DNA of 40,678 nt from assembly GCF_000732535.1 (NCBI RefSeq), contig NZ_APNK01000031.1, positions 1 through 40,678 of the forward strand, given 5' to 3'. The DNA comes from Salinisphaera hydrothermalis C41B8. Lineage in GTDB: Bacteria > Pseudomonadota > Gammaproteobacteria > Nevskiales > Salinisphaeraceae. Every line of letters starts with the position of its first letter. Positions within the stretch are counted from its first letter, which is position 1. A program made the position numbers and the translations under genes. Below, piece after piece: positions 6,042 through 14,394 of this stretch. The notes below the pieces were generated by a model. It ran no database searches. It was not told the origin of the DNA and saw nothing but the letters and a program-made list of their open reading frames with translations.

Positions 6042-7949
6042 CTATAACACGCTGGCGGCGACTACGGCGTTGCCGCCGTGCTTGGCCGCTTCCTTGAGCT
6101 GCGTGATGACGGATAAAAAGGTGTATTCGGTTCGGTCGCTCCTGCCCGGCGCGACAGCGAGCAGCGCGCAGCTGGCCGACAGTAATGGAAATTCGGTCGG
6201 TCGGCCGCGTCTATCTAGGCCGACCAGAAAGCCGGCTTGACGATCGGCATCGGTATACAGCGATTGCACGCTAAAGCGAAATCCGTCGAGTACCCGTTCC
6301 GCGGTGCGGGCGACCTCATCGTAGGTTTCGTCGCGCGTCGCGACGAAGAAGTCGTCGCCGCCGATATGACCAATGAAAGCGCCCAGTACGGCGAAGTGCT
6401 TCTGCAGGATTTCCGCGAACATCCGTAGCACGCGATCGCCCAGACGGAAGCCATAGGCATCGTTGAAGACCTTGAAGTTATCCAGATCGAAATACAGCAG
6501 TGCGACACTTTGATCGGTGTTTTCCAGTTCGTTGATCAAACGTTCGATGGATGGATTGCCGGGCAATTTCGTTAGCGGGTTCTGGTCGCGGGCCAGTTCG
6601 AGGTTGCGTTCCTGGACTGCCAGAACGAGCGCCTCGGCGCTCAGCACCCCCAGATAGGCACCGTCGTCGGTAATGAGCACGCCGTCCCGGCTCGGACTCA
6701 TCGCGTACTGCTCGAGAATGAGATCGATGCCGGTGTGTACATCGGCGATCGGGCAGCGCCGAAGAAAAAGCTCGAGATACTCGTCGCGCCCCTTGCGTGA
6801 CAACAGCTGGCGGCCGTAGGGCGAGTAGATATATTCCTTGAGCTCCGTTTCGCGAATCATGCCCAGGGGATGACGGTTGTCATCGAGAAACGGAAAGAAC
6901 GACCGCTCGGGGTGGCGGCGGAATGCGTCGAGGATATCTTCCATACGCATGCCGACATCCAGCGCGGGCGCCAAATCGAGCTGTTCGTGCACCGATTTCA
7001 CGCGGTCCTGTTTCTTGCGTCGATCGGCCGCGCGTAATTCGAGTACCGCCGGATAGTCGGGTCGCAAGTCGGCCAGGTCACGGGTCGGGCGCTGAATCAG
7101 ATAGCCCTGCACCAGATCGCAGCCGATCTCGCGGCAGGTATAGAACTCCGCAGCGGTTTCCACACCTTCCGCAACGACGCTGATGCCCAATGTCTTGGCC
7201 AGGCTCACGACGTGGGAAACGAACACTTTCTTGCGATGATTAGCGCCGATGTCGGAAATGAAATAACGGTCGATTTTTACGTATTCGGGGTTGGTGTCGA
7301 ACAGCAGCGACAACCCCGAAAAGCCGGTGCCGAAGTCGTCGAGCGCCATGCGAATGGTGCTGTCGCGATATTTTTCCAGCACCCGGTATGACCCGGCATC
7401 GCGATTCAGATGATTGCGCTCCGATACTTCCAGCACGACCGACGACGGATGGAGGTTGTATTGCTCGAGCGCCCAGACCGTGCGTTTGGGGTTGTATGCC
7501 GCGCTGTTGAAGAGCCGGTTGTCGATATTGAAGAACAGTCGCAGGTGGCGACTGAAAGGTACTCGGCTGAATTTCTCGAAGGCCAGGCGTTTGAGCAGGG
7601 CATCGGTTTCGATCAGCAGATCGTGCGTGTGGGCGAAGTCGAGGACGGCATCGATGCTGGCGAGCCCGGTTTGATTCCAACCTCGCATGAGCGCCTCGAC
7701 GCCATAGCAGCGTCCGCTGTTGATGCTTACGATCGGCTGGAAGGCGTAGTCGATGTGCTGTGCCAGACGATCCATGAAATCGTCGGGGCTCGGTGGCGTG
7801 GCAAGCTCAGACGCCAGCTCCTCAGGCGCCGACACTGCTGAAGGCACAGTCAATTGCGTATCCTCGGCTGGCGGGGCGTGCCGTCGTGATCGGCCCCGAA
7901 TGAAACTAAGAAAGGGCGAAATCCCTTCGTTTACTAAACATTCATCCAC
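6042..7949 (-). CDS. Cyclic-di-GMP protein with EAL, paired CBS and GGDEF domains
   Basis: A 635-residue cytoplasmic protein with no membrane segment. The N-terminal EAL phosphodiesterase domain (about 60-300) keeps the key motifs: VEALMRG, FFNIDN, LEVSERN, ALDDFGTGFSG with the metal-binding DD, YVKIDR, AEGVET and QGYLIQRP. It should therefore hydrolyse c-di-GMP. A CBS pair follows (about 320-450), likely sensing a nucleotide. The C-terminal GGDEF-like domain (about 460-625) keeps LYFDLDNFKVFND, but its signature is HIGGDDF, with Asp in place of the catalytic-site Glu, so cyclase activity is doubtful; a regulatory GTP-binding role is possible. The start is GTG, overlapped by 8 bases by a small upstream frame. 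The MITE-like element lies just downstream. Confidence 0.9.
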   Translation of the reverse strand: MDECLVNEGISPFLSFIRGRSRRHAPPAEDTQLTVPSAVSAPEELASELATPPSPDDFMDRLAQHIDYAFQPIVSINSGRCYGVEALMRGWNQTGLASIDAVLDFAHTHDLLIETDALLKRLAFEKFSRVPFSRHLRLFFNIDNRLFNSAAYNPKRTVWALEQYNLHPSSVVLEVSERNHLNRDAGSYRVLEKYRDSTIRMALDDFGTGFSGLSLLFDTNPEYVKIDRYFISDIGANHRKKVFVSHVVSLAKTLGISVVAEGVETAAEFYTCREIGCDLVQGYLIQRPTRDLADLRPDYPAVLELRAADRRKKQDRVKSVHEQLDLAPALDVGMRMEDILDAFRRHPERSFFPFLDDNRHPLGMIRETELKEYIYSPYGRQLLSRKGRDEYLELFLRRCPIADVHTGIDLILEQYAMSPSRDGVLITDDGAYLGVLSAEALVLAVQERNLELARDQNPLTKLPGNPSIERLINELENTDQSVALLYFDLDNFKVFNDAYGFRLGDRVLRMFAEILQKHFAVLGAFIGHIGGDDFFVATRDETYDEVARTAERVLDGFRFSVQSLYTDADRQAGFLVGLDRRGRPTEFPLLSASCALLAVAPGRSDRTEYTFLSVITQLKEAAKHGGNAVVAASVL

Positions 7950-8142
7950 AGCACTCGATACACGTTGCCCGCCGGATGTCGTCCTTGTAGACCGGTGATG
8001 ACGCCCAGTCGATGCGGTCGATCATGGGTCCGGCATAAAACAGTGGGCACGCCGCCGTGTGTTCGACGCCTTCAAAATGGAAGATCGTGTTTTCGGTCTT
8101 TGATTTTTCAAAGGCTTGGCGGCCGATGGCCGCGGCGAGCAC
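7942..8142 (-). CDS. Small hypothetical protein overlapping the EAL-CBS-GGDEF start
   Basis: A 66-codon frame starting at GTG 8142 and ending in DIRRATCIECCG, with a TGA that overlaps the GTG of the downstream c-di-GMP gene by 8 bases. Codon third positions are mostly G or C as in neighbouring genes, which supports real coding. Sequence of note: HFEGVEHTAACPLFYAGPM and a cysteine-rich tail with four Cys in all. The frame is open a further 11 codons upstream, so the start is uncertain. The product is not recognised and could be the end of a larger decayed gene. If real, it is translationally coupled to the c-di-GMP protein. The remaining 8143-8325 holds nothing clear except a TACACT that could serve as a -10 box for the next gene. 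Confidence 0.42.
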   Translation of the reverse strand: MLAAAIGRQAFEKSKTENTIFHFEGVEHTAACPLFYAGPMIDRIDWASSPVYKDDIRRATCIECCG

Positions 8143-8325
8143 GCGATCGCATGCGTCGTATTCAAGCCGGCATCACGTGATTCGCGTGCCGGATTAATAA
8201 CCGACACTAACGCCGGTATGTTGCGGTATCGTGTCGCCGCCGCGATCCGGCCAACCGACGGGCTGTTTCTGTCGCCGTCTAACGCGCTCGTTACACTAGG
8301 GCCTTCGCGGTTCGTCAGGGCATAT

Positions 8326-9276
8326 ATGAAAATCGTAGCGATCGGCGCCGGCGCCTGGGGCAAGAACATCATCCGCAACCTCGAGGAACTCGGTGCCTTG
8401 GCGGGTATCGTCGAGGGCAACAATCAGCGGCTCAATGCCTATGCCGAGGCCAACCCCGATCTCGCGGTATACGCCGACTGGCGGGCGGCGCTGGCGTCCG
8501 ATTGCGAGGCCGTGGCGATCGCCACGCCCACGCCCACGCACCACGAAATCGCGCTGGCCGCGATCCGGGCGGGCAAAGACGTATTCGTCGAAAAACCGAT
8601 GACCCACAGCGCGGTCGATGCGCGCGAGCTGGCCGACGCGGCCGACGCGGCCGGCCGTATTCTCATGGTCGGTCATCTGTTGATGTATCAACCGGCGATC
8701 GCCTGGATCAAGGATTACGTCGAAGCCGGCGAACTGGGCGAGCTGTTCTCGATCCGGCACGAGCGGCTCAACCTCGGCCGGGCCCGCAGCGCCGAGAACG
8801 TGATCTGGGATATCGGCGTGCACGATATGGCGATCATGCTCTATCTGACGGGCGAGGCGCCCGAACGCGTGCGCGGCACCGGGCATCGCATGCTGGGCCT
8901 GCCGGTCGAGGACGAAGTCCATGTGCATCTGGAGTTCGCCGGCGGCATCCGCGGCAACATCTATACGTCCTGGCTGTGGCCGGAAACCACGCGCCGCACG
9001 ATGCTGCGGGGCTCGCACGGCATGCTCGTCTACGACGAAGTGGCCCAGACCGTCACCCATCACCGCAAATGGATCGACGCCGATCTACAGAATCACGACG
9101 AGGGCAGCGAAGTCGTCCATCGCGGCGACGGCCAGCCCTTGCGGCTCGAACTCGCCCACTTCATGGATTGCGTGAACACCCGAGCCCGTCCGCGCTCGGA
9201 CGGCGCCAGCGCCGTGACGGTGATCGAAACGCTGGAGCGCATCAACGCGGCGGTCGCGGAATCCAGCCGCTACTGA
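8326..9276 (+). CDS. Gfo/Idh/MocA-family NAD(P)-dependent oxidoreductase
   Basis: A 316-residue sugar-type dehydrogenase. The Rossmann fold opens at the first residue with MKIVAIGAGAWGKN, which fixes the ATG at 8326 rather than the upstream open frame, where the extra residues have no counterpart in the fold. The family's EKP motif (VFVEKPM, about 87-92) supplies the lysine near nicotinamide, and WDIGVHDMAI (161-170) carries the usual catalytic Asp and His. Members oxidise or reduce sugars, inositols or UDP-sugar derivatives. The N-terminal part resembles UDP-N-acetyl-hexosamine dehydrogenases, but no polysaccharide genes are nearby, so the substrate is open. It is a lone gene converging on xthA, with a G/C-rich imperfect hairpin in the 49-bp gap. 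Confidence 0.85.
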   Translation: MKIVAIGAGAWGKNIIRNLEELGALAGIVEGNNQRLNAYAEANPDLAVYADWRAALASDCEAVAIATPTPTHHEIALAAIRAGKDVFVEKPMTHSAVDARELADAADAAGRILMVGHLLMYQPAIAWIKDYVEAGELGELFSIRHERLNLGRARSAENVIWDIGVHDMAIMLYLTGEAPERVRGTGHRMLGLPVEDEVHVHLEFAGGIRGNIYTSWLWPETTRRTMLRGSHGMLVYDEVAQTVTHHRKWIDADLQNHDEGSEVVHRGDGQPLRLELAHFMDCVNTRARPRSDGASAVTVIETLERINAAVAESSRY

Positions 9277-9325
9277 GCCCGCCGGCCGGTACGTTGACCG
9301 GGTCGGCCGATGGGCCGCCGCGCGC

Positions 9326-10105
9326 TCAGGCGATATCGAAGGTGCCGACGACCGGCACGTGATCCGACGGCCGTTTGCGGCCGCGTTCGCCGACGTGGGC
9401 ACGGCAATCGCTGCACACCTGGGCCAGCGCGTTCGACGCCAGCACATGGTCGATGCGCAGGCCCGCATTACGAGCCCAGCCGCCGTTGCGATAATCCCAC
9501 CAGGTGAAGCGATGCCGGCCTTCCTTGTCGGCTTCGAAGGCCCTCCAGCAGTCGGTGAGCCCGGCATCGAGCAGGGCCTGCAACGCAGCGCGCTCGGGTG
9601 GCGAGCACAGGATGCGGCCTTCCCATTTCTCGGCGTCGTAAGTGTCTTCGGGCCGCGGGGCGACGTTGAAATCGCCGGTGAGGACGAGCTTGTCGTGCGC
9701 TTCGAGCTCGCGCGCCAGCCATTCGCGCAGGGCCTCGAACCAGGCCAGCTTGTAGTCGTAGCTCGGGTTGTCCAGATCCTTGCCGTTCGGGCAGTACACC
9801 CCGATCACACGAACATCGTCGACCGTGCCCGCGATCACTCGCTTGTGATCGTCCTCGAAGTCCGGCAGCGCGGTGACGATATCCTGGGCCGGATTCTTGG
9901 ATAGCAGGGCCACGCCGTTGTAGGTCTTCTGGCCCGCGAACACGCTGTGATAACCGGCCTCGGTGAGCTCATCGGCGGGAAACTTGTCGTCCGTGAGCTT
10001 GGTTTCCTGTAGCGCCAGCACGTCGACCGGATTCTTCTCCAGCCAGGCGGTGACGTGCGGCAGACGCACGTTGAGCGAGTTCACGTTCCAGGTGGCGATT
10101 TGCAT
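9326..10105 (-). CDS. xthA: Exodeoxyribonuclease III (AP endonuclease)
   Basis: A 259-residue member of the ExoIII/APE family, which cuts DNA 5' to abasic sites and removes 3' blocking groups in base-excision repair. The start is the Met of MQIATWNVNSLNVR, which begins the first strand of the fold; the longer upstream frame has no homologous content. Active-site motifs are all present: the metal-binding Glu in ALQETKL, LTGDFNVAP (Asp and Asn), RIDHVLAS and the final SDHVPV with the catalytic His. Length is normal (E. coli XthA has 268). It diverges from the DUF1499 lipoprotein gene with 85 bp between the starts. Confidence 0.93.
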   Translation of the reverse strand: MQIATWNVNSLNVRLPHVTAWLEKNPVDVLALQETKLTDDKFPADELTEAGYHSVFAGQKTYNGVALLSKNPAQDIVTALPDFEDDHKRVIAGTVDDVRVIGVYCPNGKDLDNPSYDYKLAWFEALREWLARELEAHDKLVLTGDFNVAPRPEDTYDAEKWEGRILCSPPERAALQALLDAGLTDCWRAFEADKEGRHRFTWWDYRNGGWARNAGLRIDHVLASNALAQVCSDCRAHVGERGRKRPSDHVPVVGTFDIA

Positions 10106-10190
10106 GGCGGAAGTCCCAGACTGCGGCAGCGATTGGTAGCGCCCGGCGTGGTGTAGAGTCAAGAACGACGGCACCCAGCAGCGAGCGGTC

Positions 10191-10670
10191 ATGCCCCGTG
10201 TCTTCGACAAGTCGATCCACAAGCCGATGGCGACCGCTATTGTAATGGTTGCGGCCCTCGCTGGCTGCGGTGCCAGCCCGCCGAAGCAGTTCCGGATCGA
10301 CGCCAACCATTTCACGCCGTGTGCCCACGCACCGCATTGCGTATCCTCGCAGGCCGAACCCAGCGATGCGCACTACGTGCGCCCGCTGGCCTACCACGGC
10401 TCGGCCCGGCAGGCGAAGCAAACCCTGATGGCGGTACTCAGGGGCGAGGACAACGCGAGAATCGTCTCCGCCAAGGGCCACTTCGTGCATGCCACGTTCA
10501 CCACCACGCTGGGTTTCGTGGACGATGTCACTTTCATCATCCAGCCGGCCGCGGCGGTCATCGACGTGAAATCGTCTTCGCGTATCGGCTACTACGATTT
10601 CGGCGTCAATCGCGACCGGGTGGCGCGGATTCGCAAGGCGTTCGAAGCCCGGCTCGCCGCGGCACGTTAG
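10191..10670 (+). CDS. DUF1499 family lipoprotein
   Basis: A 159-residue protein with a lipoprotein signal (VMVAALAGC, Cys at about 26) followed by the DUF1499 core. The recognised landmarks are the Cys-containing CAHAPHCVSSQ (about 44-54), DDVTFIIQP, and the closing IDVKSSSRIGYYDFGVNRDRV, which is the most conserved part of the family. It is likely anchored in the inner or outer membrane on the periplasmic side. The function of DUF1499 is not established. The start at 10191 is preferred to the internal Met at 10227 because GAGCGG lies just upstream. It is monocistronic and diverges from xthA. Confidence 0.8.
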   Translation: MPRVFDKSIHKPMATAIVMVAALAGCGASPPKQFRIDANHFTPCAHAPHCVSSQAEPSDAHYVRPLAYHGSARQAKQTLMAVLRGEDNARIVSAKGHFVHATFTTTLGFVDDVTFIIQPAAAVIDVKSSSRIGYYDFGVNRDRVARIRKAFEARLAAAR

Positions 10671-10813
10671 CGCGCGCTTCAGACCTCTTGCCATAGGACG
10701 GCAACCACCAGCACTCGCGGGGCCGCCACGTCGGATGATGTTCCGTGAATGGATGCCTGATGTAACGAGGACGTCACCGGGCGGCGGATAAGGGCATGAG
10801 CGAGAGCATCGGC

Positions 10814-10849
10814 GTAGGTCGGCTTGGGCCGCAGGCCGTAAGCCGACAT
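10814..10849. repeat. Dispersed palindromic repeat, copy 2 (well-formed hairpin)
   Basis: GTCGGCTT at 10818-10825 pairs with AAGCCGAC at 10840-10847, and an inner GGCC-gca-GGCC extends the stem. It matches the copy at 5567-5596 in 25 of 30 bases, with the shared block GGAATAGCGTCTC 45 bases on. The stretch 10671-10946 has no gene; this repeat and the hairpin at 10915-10941 are all that it shows. Confidence 0.65.
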
Positions 10850-10914
10850 TATGGAGTGCACCGCCCCTCGCGGATCGGCCTCCACGCCCTGGCGGAATAG
10901 CGTCTCAGTCCGAG

Positions 10915-10941
10915 CGCCGCCGGCCGAAACGGCCGGCGGCG
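10915..10941 (-). terminator. Hairpin at the end of the deoxyribose-type operon
   Basis: A perfect 12-base stem, CGCCGCCGGCCG, three-base AAA loop on the plus strand, complement. It lies six bases past the stop codon of the aldehyde dehydrogenase gene, the last of eight leftward genes. No T-run follows on the minus strand, so it may act as an RNA 3'-end stabiliser or a weak terminator. Confidence 0.5.
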
Positions 10942-10946
10942 TGCTT

Positions 10947-13340
10947 TCATTCGCCGTAGGGTATCCACACGTTCTTGACCTGGCTGGCATGCCCCAGGAT
11001 TTCGCGGGCATGGCCGGCGCCGAGGGCGAGCCAGTCCAGCGCCCGACCTTCGTGGGTCCAGACCGTCTTCAGATTGCTCGTCGATCGGGTTTTCATGTCG
11101 GCTACGCCGGCTGGCGGGCCAAAGTACCAGAGTGCATCGACCCCCATGTGATCGGCCAGTACCGGCGCCAGTTCCGTCGGCCGCCCGGTGACGATATTGA
11201 GCACGCCGTCCGGCAAATCGCTGGTCTCGAGCACCTGGTAGAAGTCGGTGGCGAGCAGCGGGCAACGCGCGGACGGGATCGCGACCACACGATTGCCGAG
11301 GGCGATCGCATGCAGCGCCAGGCTCACGAATGCCAGCAGCGGTGCTTCGGCCGGGCAGACGATGCCGATCACGCCCATCGGCTCGTGCAGGGCGGCGGTG
11401 AGCACCCGGCCGGGCGGGTTGTGCACGGCGCCGTCGTACTTGTCGGCCCAGGCGGCCGCGCTGAAGGCCTGCGAGATGGCTTCGTCGATCTCGGCGCCGG
11501 CCTGTTGGGCGCTGGCGCCGGATAGGCGTGCTTCGCGGGCCGCGAATTCATCGCGTCGCTGGGCCAGATTCTCGGCCATGTAGTAGAGGATCTGGGCCCG
11601 GGCATGTCCGTCCTGGCGCGCCCAGCCGGCGGCAGCACGCGCGGCTTCGACCGCGTCGCGAATATCCTTGCGATTGCCGAGCGAAACATCCGCCACATGC
11701 TGGCCGTCGGCGGCCACGATCGGCTGGCTGTAGCCGCCGTCCGGGCGTTTCTGCTTGCCGCCGATGTACAGCTTGGCCGTGCGATCGATGCCGAACGCGG
11801 CCGAGGGATCGCCGGCCGGCGCGGCGGCGCCGAGTTCGTCGCCGGTGTCGAGCGGCAGCATCGGCAGGCGCTGCTCCCAGGCCGGGCGCAGATAGGCGGC
11901 GAGTCCTTCGCGACCGCCTTCGCGGCCATAGCCGCTCTCGCGATAGCCGCCGAAACCACAGGCGGCATCGAACCGATTGGTGGTGTTGATCCAGACCACG
12001 CCGGCCTGGATCCGCGGCGCCAGTTCGAGCGCGACGTTGATGTTCTCCGACCAGACGCTGGCGGCCAGGCCGTAGGCCGTGTTGTTGGCGAGCATCACTG
12101 CTTCGTCCGGGGTGCGGAAAGTCATGGCGGTGAGGACCGGGCCGAAGATCTCGGTCTGGGCCGCGGTTGAGGCCGGGCCGACGTCGGTGAGCAGCGTCGG
12201 CGGATAGAACAGGCCGGTCTCCGGCAGCGGGCACTCGGCCTGGTGGCAGGTCGCGCCCTCGGCCACCGCCTGATCGACCAGACCGCGGATGCGTTCGAGC
12301 TGGACCGGCGCCACGATGGCGCCGATATCGATCGCCTTGTCCAGCGGATTGCCGATGCGCAGCGTGTTCATGCGTCGTCGCAGCTTGGCCAGCAGCCGTT
12401 CGGAGACAGCCTCGTGCACCAACAGGCGCGAGCCGGCACAGCACACCTCGCCCTGATTGAACCAGATGCCGTCGACGATGCCTTCCACCGCGGAATCGAG
12501 ATCGGCGTCGTCGAACACGATGAAGGGCGATTTGCCGCCCAGTTCCAGGGTCAGCCGCTTGGCGCTGTCGGCGGTCTGGCGGCGGATCTCGCGGCCGACC
12601 TCGGTGGAGCCGGTGAAGGCGATCTTGTCCACATCCGGGTGCGCGACCAGGGCCGCCCCGGTCTCGCCGGCCCCGGTGACGATGTTCACCACGCCATCCG
12701 GCAGGCCCACGTTCCGGCACAGCTCGGCAAAGGCGAGCGCGGTGAGCGAGGTGAACTCGGCCGGCTTGAGCACGACCGTATTGCCGGCGGCGATCGCCGG
12801 GGCGATCTTCCAGGCCAGCATCAGGAGCGGAAAGTTCCAGGGGATGACCTGGCCGGCGACGCCGAGCGGCTCGTGGTCCGGGAATTCGGAGGCCAGGATC
12901 TGGGCCCAGCCGGCGTGGTGATAGAAGTGGCGTGCGACCAGCGGGATATCGATATCGCGGGTCTCGCGGATCGGCTTACCGTTGTCCAGCGTTTCCAGCA
13001 CGGCCAGACGCCGGGCATGTTTCTGGATCTGGCGGGCAAGCGCGTACAGATAACGGGCCCGCATATGGCCGGGCGTATCGCGCCAGGCCGGAAACGCCTT
13101 GCGCGCGGCGGCCACGGCGCGGTCGACGTCGGCGGCGCTTGCGCTGGCGATCGAGGCCAGCGTCTCGCCGCTGGCCGGATCGTGGCTGTCGAAACGCGTG
13201 TCGTCGGTGGCGGGCTGCCACTGGCCGTCGATGAACAGATCGAATCGGCGATCGTGGGCGTCCAGCCAGGCGTGGGCTTCGCGGGCATCCTCGGGCGCAG
13301 GGCCGTAGTCCATCATGGCGAAGGCTTCTAGTGTGTTCAT
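10947..13340 (-). CDS. Two-domain aldehyde dehydrogenase, ALDH16-like
   Basis: A 797-residue protein with two tandem aldehyde dehydrogenase folds. The first (about 30-500) is catalytically complete: PWNFP with the oxyanion Asn169, LELGGKSP with Glu266, and FNQGEVCCAGSR with catalytic Cys300. The second (about 530-790) keeps the outline (VIGIVCPAEAPLLAFVSLALHAIALGN and LPDGVLNIVTG) but has no cysteine loop and no Glu motif, so it is structural. This is the ALDH16 architecture described in some bacteria and animals. A GGAG site precedes the ATG. It follows deoC by 28 bp in the same operon, so its likely job is to oxidise the acetaldehyde released by DeoC to acetate with NAD(P)+. The aldehyde substrate is inferred from context. 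Confidence 0.87.
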   Translation of the reverse strand: MNTLEAFAMMDYGPAPEDAREAHAWLDAHDRRFDLFIDGQWQPATDDTRFDSHDPASGETLASIASASAADVDRAVAAARKAFPAWRDTPGHMRARYLYALARQIQKHARRLAVLETLDNGKPIRETRDIDIPLVARHFYHHAGWAQILASEFPDHEPLGVAGQVIPWNFPLLMLAWKIAPAIAAGNTVVLKPAEFTSLTALAFAELCRNVGLPDGVVNIVTGAGETGAALVAHPDVDKIAFTGSTEVGREIRRQTADSAKRLTLELGGKSPFIVFDDADLDSAVEGIVDGIWFNQGEVCCAGSRLLVHEAVSERLLAKLRRRMNTLRIGNPLDKAIDIGAIVAPVQLERIRGLVDQAVAEGATCHQAECPLPETGLFYPPTLLTDVGPASTAAQTEIFGPVLTAMTFRTPDEAVMLANNTAYGLAASVWSENINVALELAPRIQAGVVWINTTNRFDAACGFGGYRESGYGREGGREGLAAYLRPAWEQRLPMLPLDTGDELGAAAPAGDPSAAFGIDRTAKLYIGGKQKRPDGGYSQPIVAADGQHVADVSLGNRKDIRDAVEAARAAAGWARQDGHARAQILYYMAENLAQRRDEFAAREARLSGASAQQAGAEIDEAISQAFSAAAWADKYDGAVHNPPGRVLTAALHEPMGVIGIVCPAEAPLLAFVSLALHAIALGNRVVAIPSARCPLLATDFYQVLETSDLPDGVLNIVTGRPTELAPVLADHMGVDALWYFGPPAGVADMKTRSTSNLKTVWTHEGRALDWLALGAGHAREILGHASQVKNVWIPYGE

Positions 13341-13368
13341 AAGATTTCTCCAGGCTTGGCCGTCGGGC

Positions 13369-14394
13369 TCAGGCCACGGGATGCCGGTAGTCGACCGAAT
13401 AGCGGCCGCTGACGTGATGTTCCAGTTGCCGCTCGATATCGCCGAGCAGCGAGCTCGCGCCGAAGCGGAACAGGCCCGGGTCGAGCCACTCGCGGCCCAG
13501 TTCCTCGCGGATCATGGCCAGCCAGTCGAGGGCGGCCTTTGCCTTGCTGATGCCGCCGGCCGGTTTCAGGCCCACACGCATGCCGGTGCGCTCATGGTAG
13601 TCGCGGATCGAGCGCGCCATGACCAGGCCCACCGGCAGCGTCGCGTTCACGGACTCCTTGCCGGTCGAGGTCTTGATGAAATCAGCGCCGGCCATCATGC
13701 AGACTAGGCTGGCGCGGCCGACGTTACGCAGCGTGGACAGATCGCCGGTGGCGAGAATGGTCTTCATGTGCGCCTCGCCGCAGGCTTCGCGAAACGCCAA
13801 AACCTCGTCGTAGAGCGCGTCCCAGTGCCCGCCGAGCACATGGGCTCGGGTGACCACGATATCGATCTCTTGTGCGCCGGCGGCCACCGAGCGACGGATT
13901 TCGGCCACCCGCTCGGCGAACGGCGACAGCCCGGCCGGAAAACCGGTGGACACGGCCGCGACCGGGATGCCGGTGCCGGCCAGTGCCTCGACCGCGGTTT
14001 CTACATAGGCGTGGTAGACACAGACCGCCGCGACCTGCAGATCGAGCGATTGGACGCCCAGTGCCTCGATCAGATCGGCACGTACCGGGGTCTTCGCCTT
14101 GTGACAGAGCCGGCGCACGCGTTCGGCGGTGTCGTCGCCGGACAGGGTCGTCAGGTCGATGCAGGAGATGGCTTTCAGCAGCCAGGCCGCCTGCCAGACC
14201 TTTTTCACGCTGCGGCGCTTGGGCAGCGTGGCGGCACGGGCTTCCACCGCGCTCAGGTTGATGCGCACGTCGCGCACCCAGTCCAGGTCCAGCGCCATGC
14301 CGCGGTTATCGGGATGGAACTGCGGCCGGGCGGTGACGCGCGCCGTCGGTTCGTCGCCGGATTTCGGTGTTTGTTTCTTGGCAGTCTTGCTCAC
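13369..14394 (-). CDS. deoC: Deoxyribose-phosphate aldolase, long form
   Basis: A 341-residue class I aldolase that splits 2-deoxyribose-5-phosphate into acetaldehyde and glyceraldehyde-3-phosphate. The Schiff-base lysine is Lys241 in ADFIKTSTGK; the proton-relay residues are Asp178 in EIDIVV and Lys277 in VGLKPAGG. About 60 extra N-terminal residues compared with the 259-residue E. coli enzyme match the longer forms seen in several proteobacteria and eukaryotes. The start is GTG at 14394, whose GTGA overlaps the kinase stop codon by four bases, indicating translational coupling. A much longer upstream open frame runs antisense-like through the kinase gene and was discarded. Its kinase and aldehyde dehydrogenase neighbours complete a deoxyribose pathway. 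Confidence 0.93.
   Translation of the reverse strand: MSKTAKKQTPKSGDEPTARVTARPQFHPDNRGMALDLDWVRDVRINLSAVEARAATLPKRRSVKKVWQAAWLLKAISCIDLTTLSGDDTAERVRRLCHKAKTPVRADLIEALGVQSLDLQVAAVCVYHAYVETAVEALAGTGIPVAAVSTGFPAGLSPFAERVAEIRRSVAAGAQEIDIVVTRAHVLGGHWDALYDEVLAFREACGEAHMKTILATGDLSTLRNVGRASLVCMMAGADFIKTSTGKESVNATLPVGLVMARSIRDYHERTGMRVGLKPAGGISKAKAALDWLAMIREELGREWLDPGLFRFGASSLLGDIERQLEHHVSGRYSVDYRHPVA

Noticed and set aside
8116-8325. 70 extra N-terminal codons for the Gfo/Idh/MocA oxidoreductase
   Set aside because: The Rossmann fold starts exactly at MKIVAIGAGAWG (8326); the upstream residues are unlike any domain and overlap a likely promoter.
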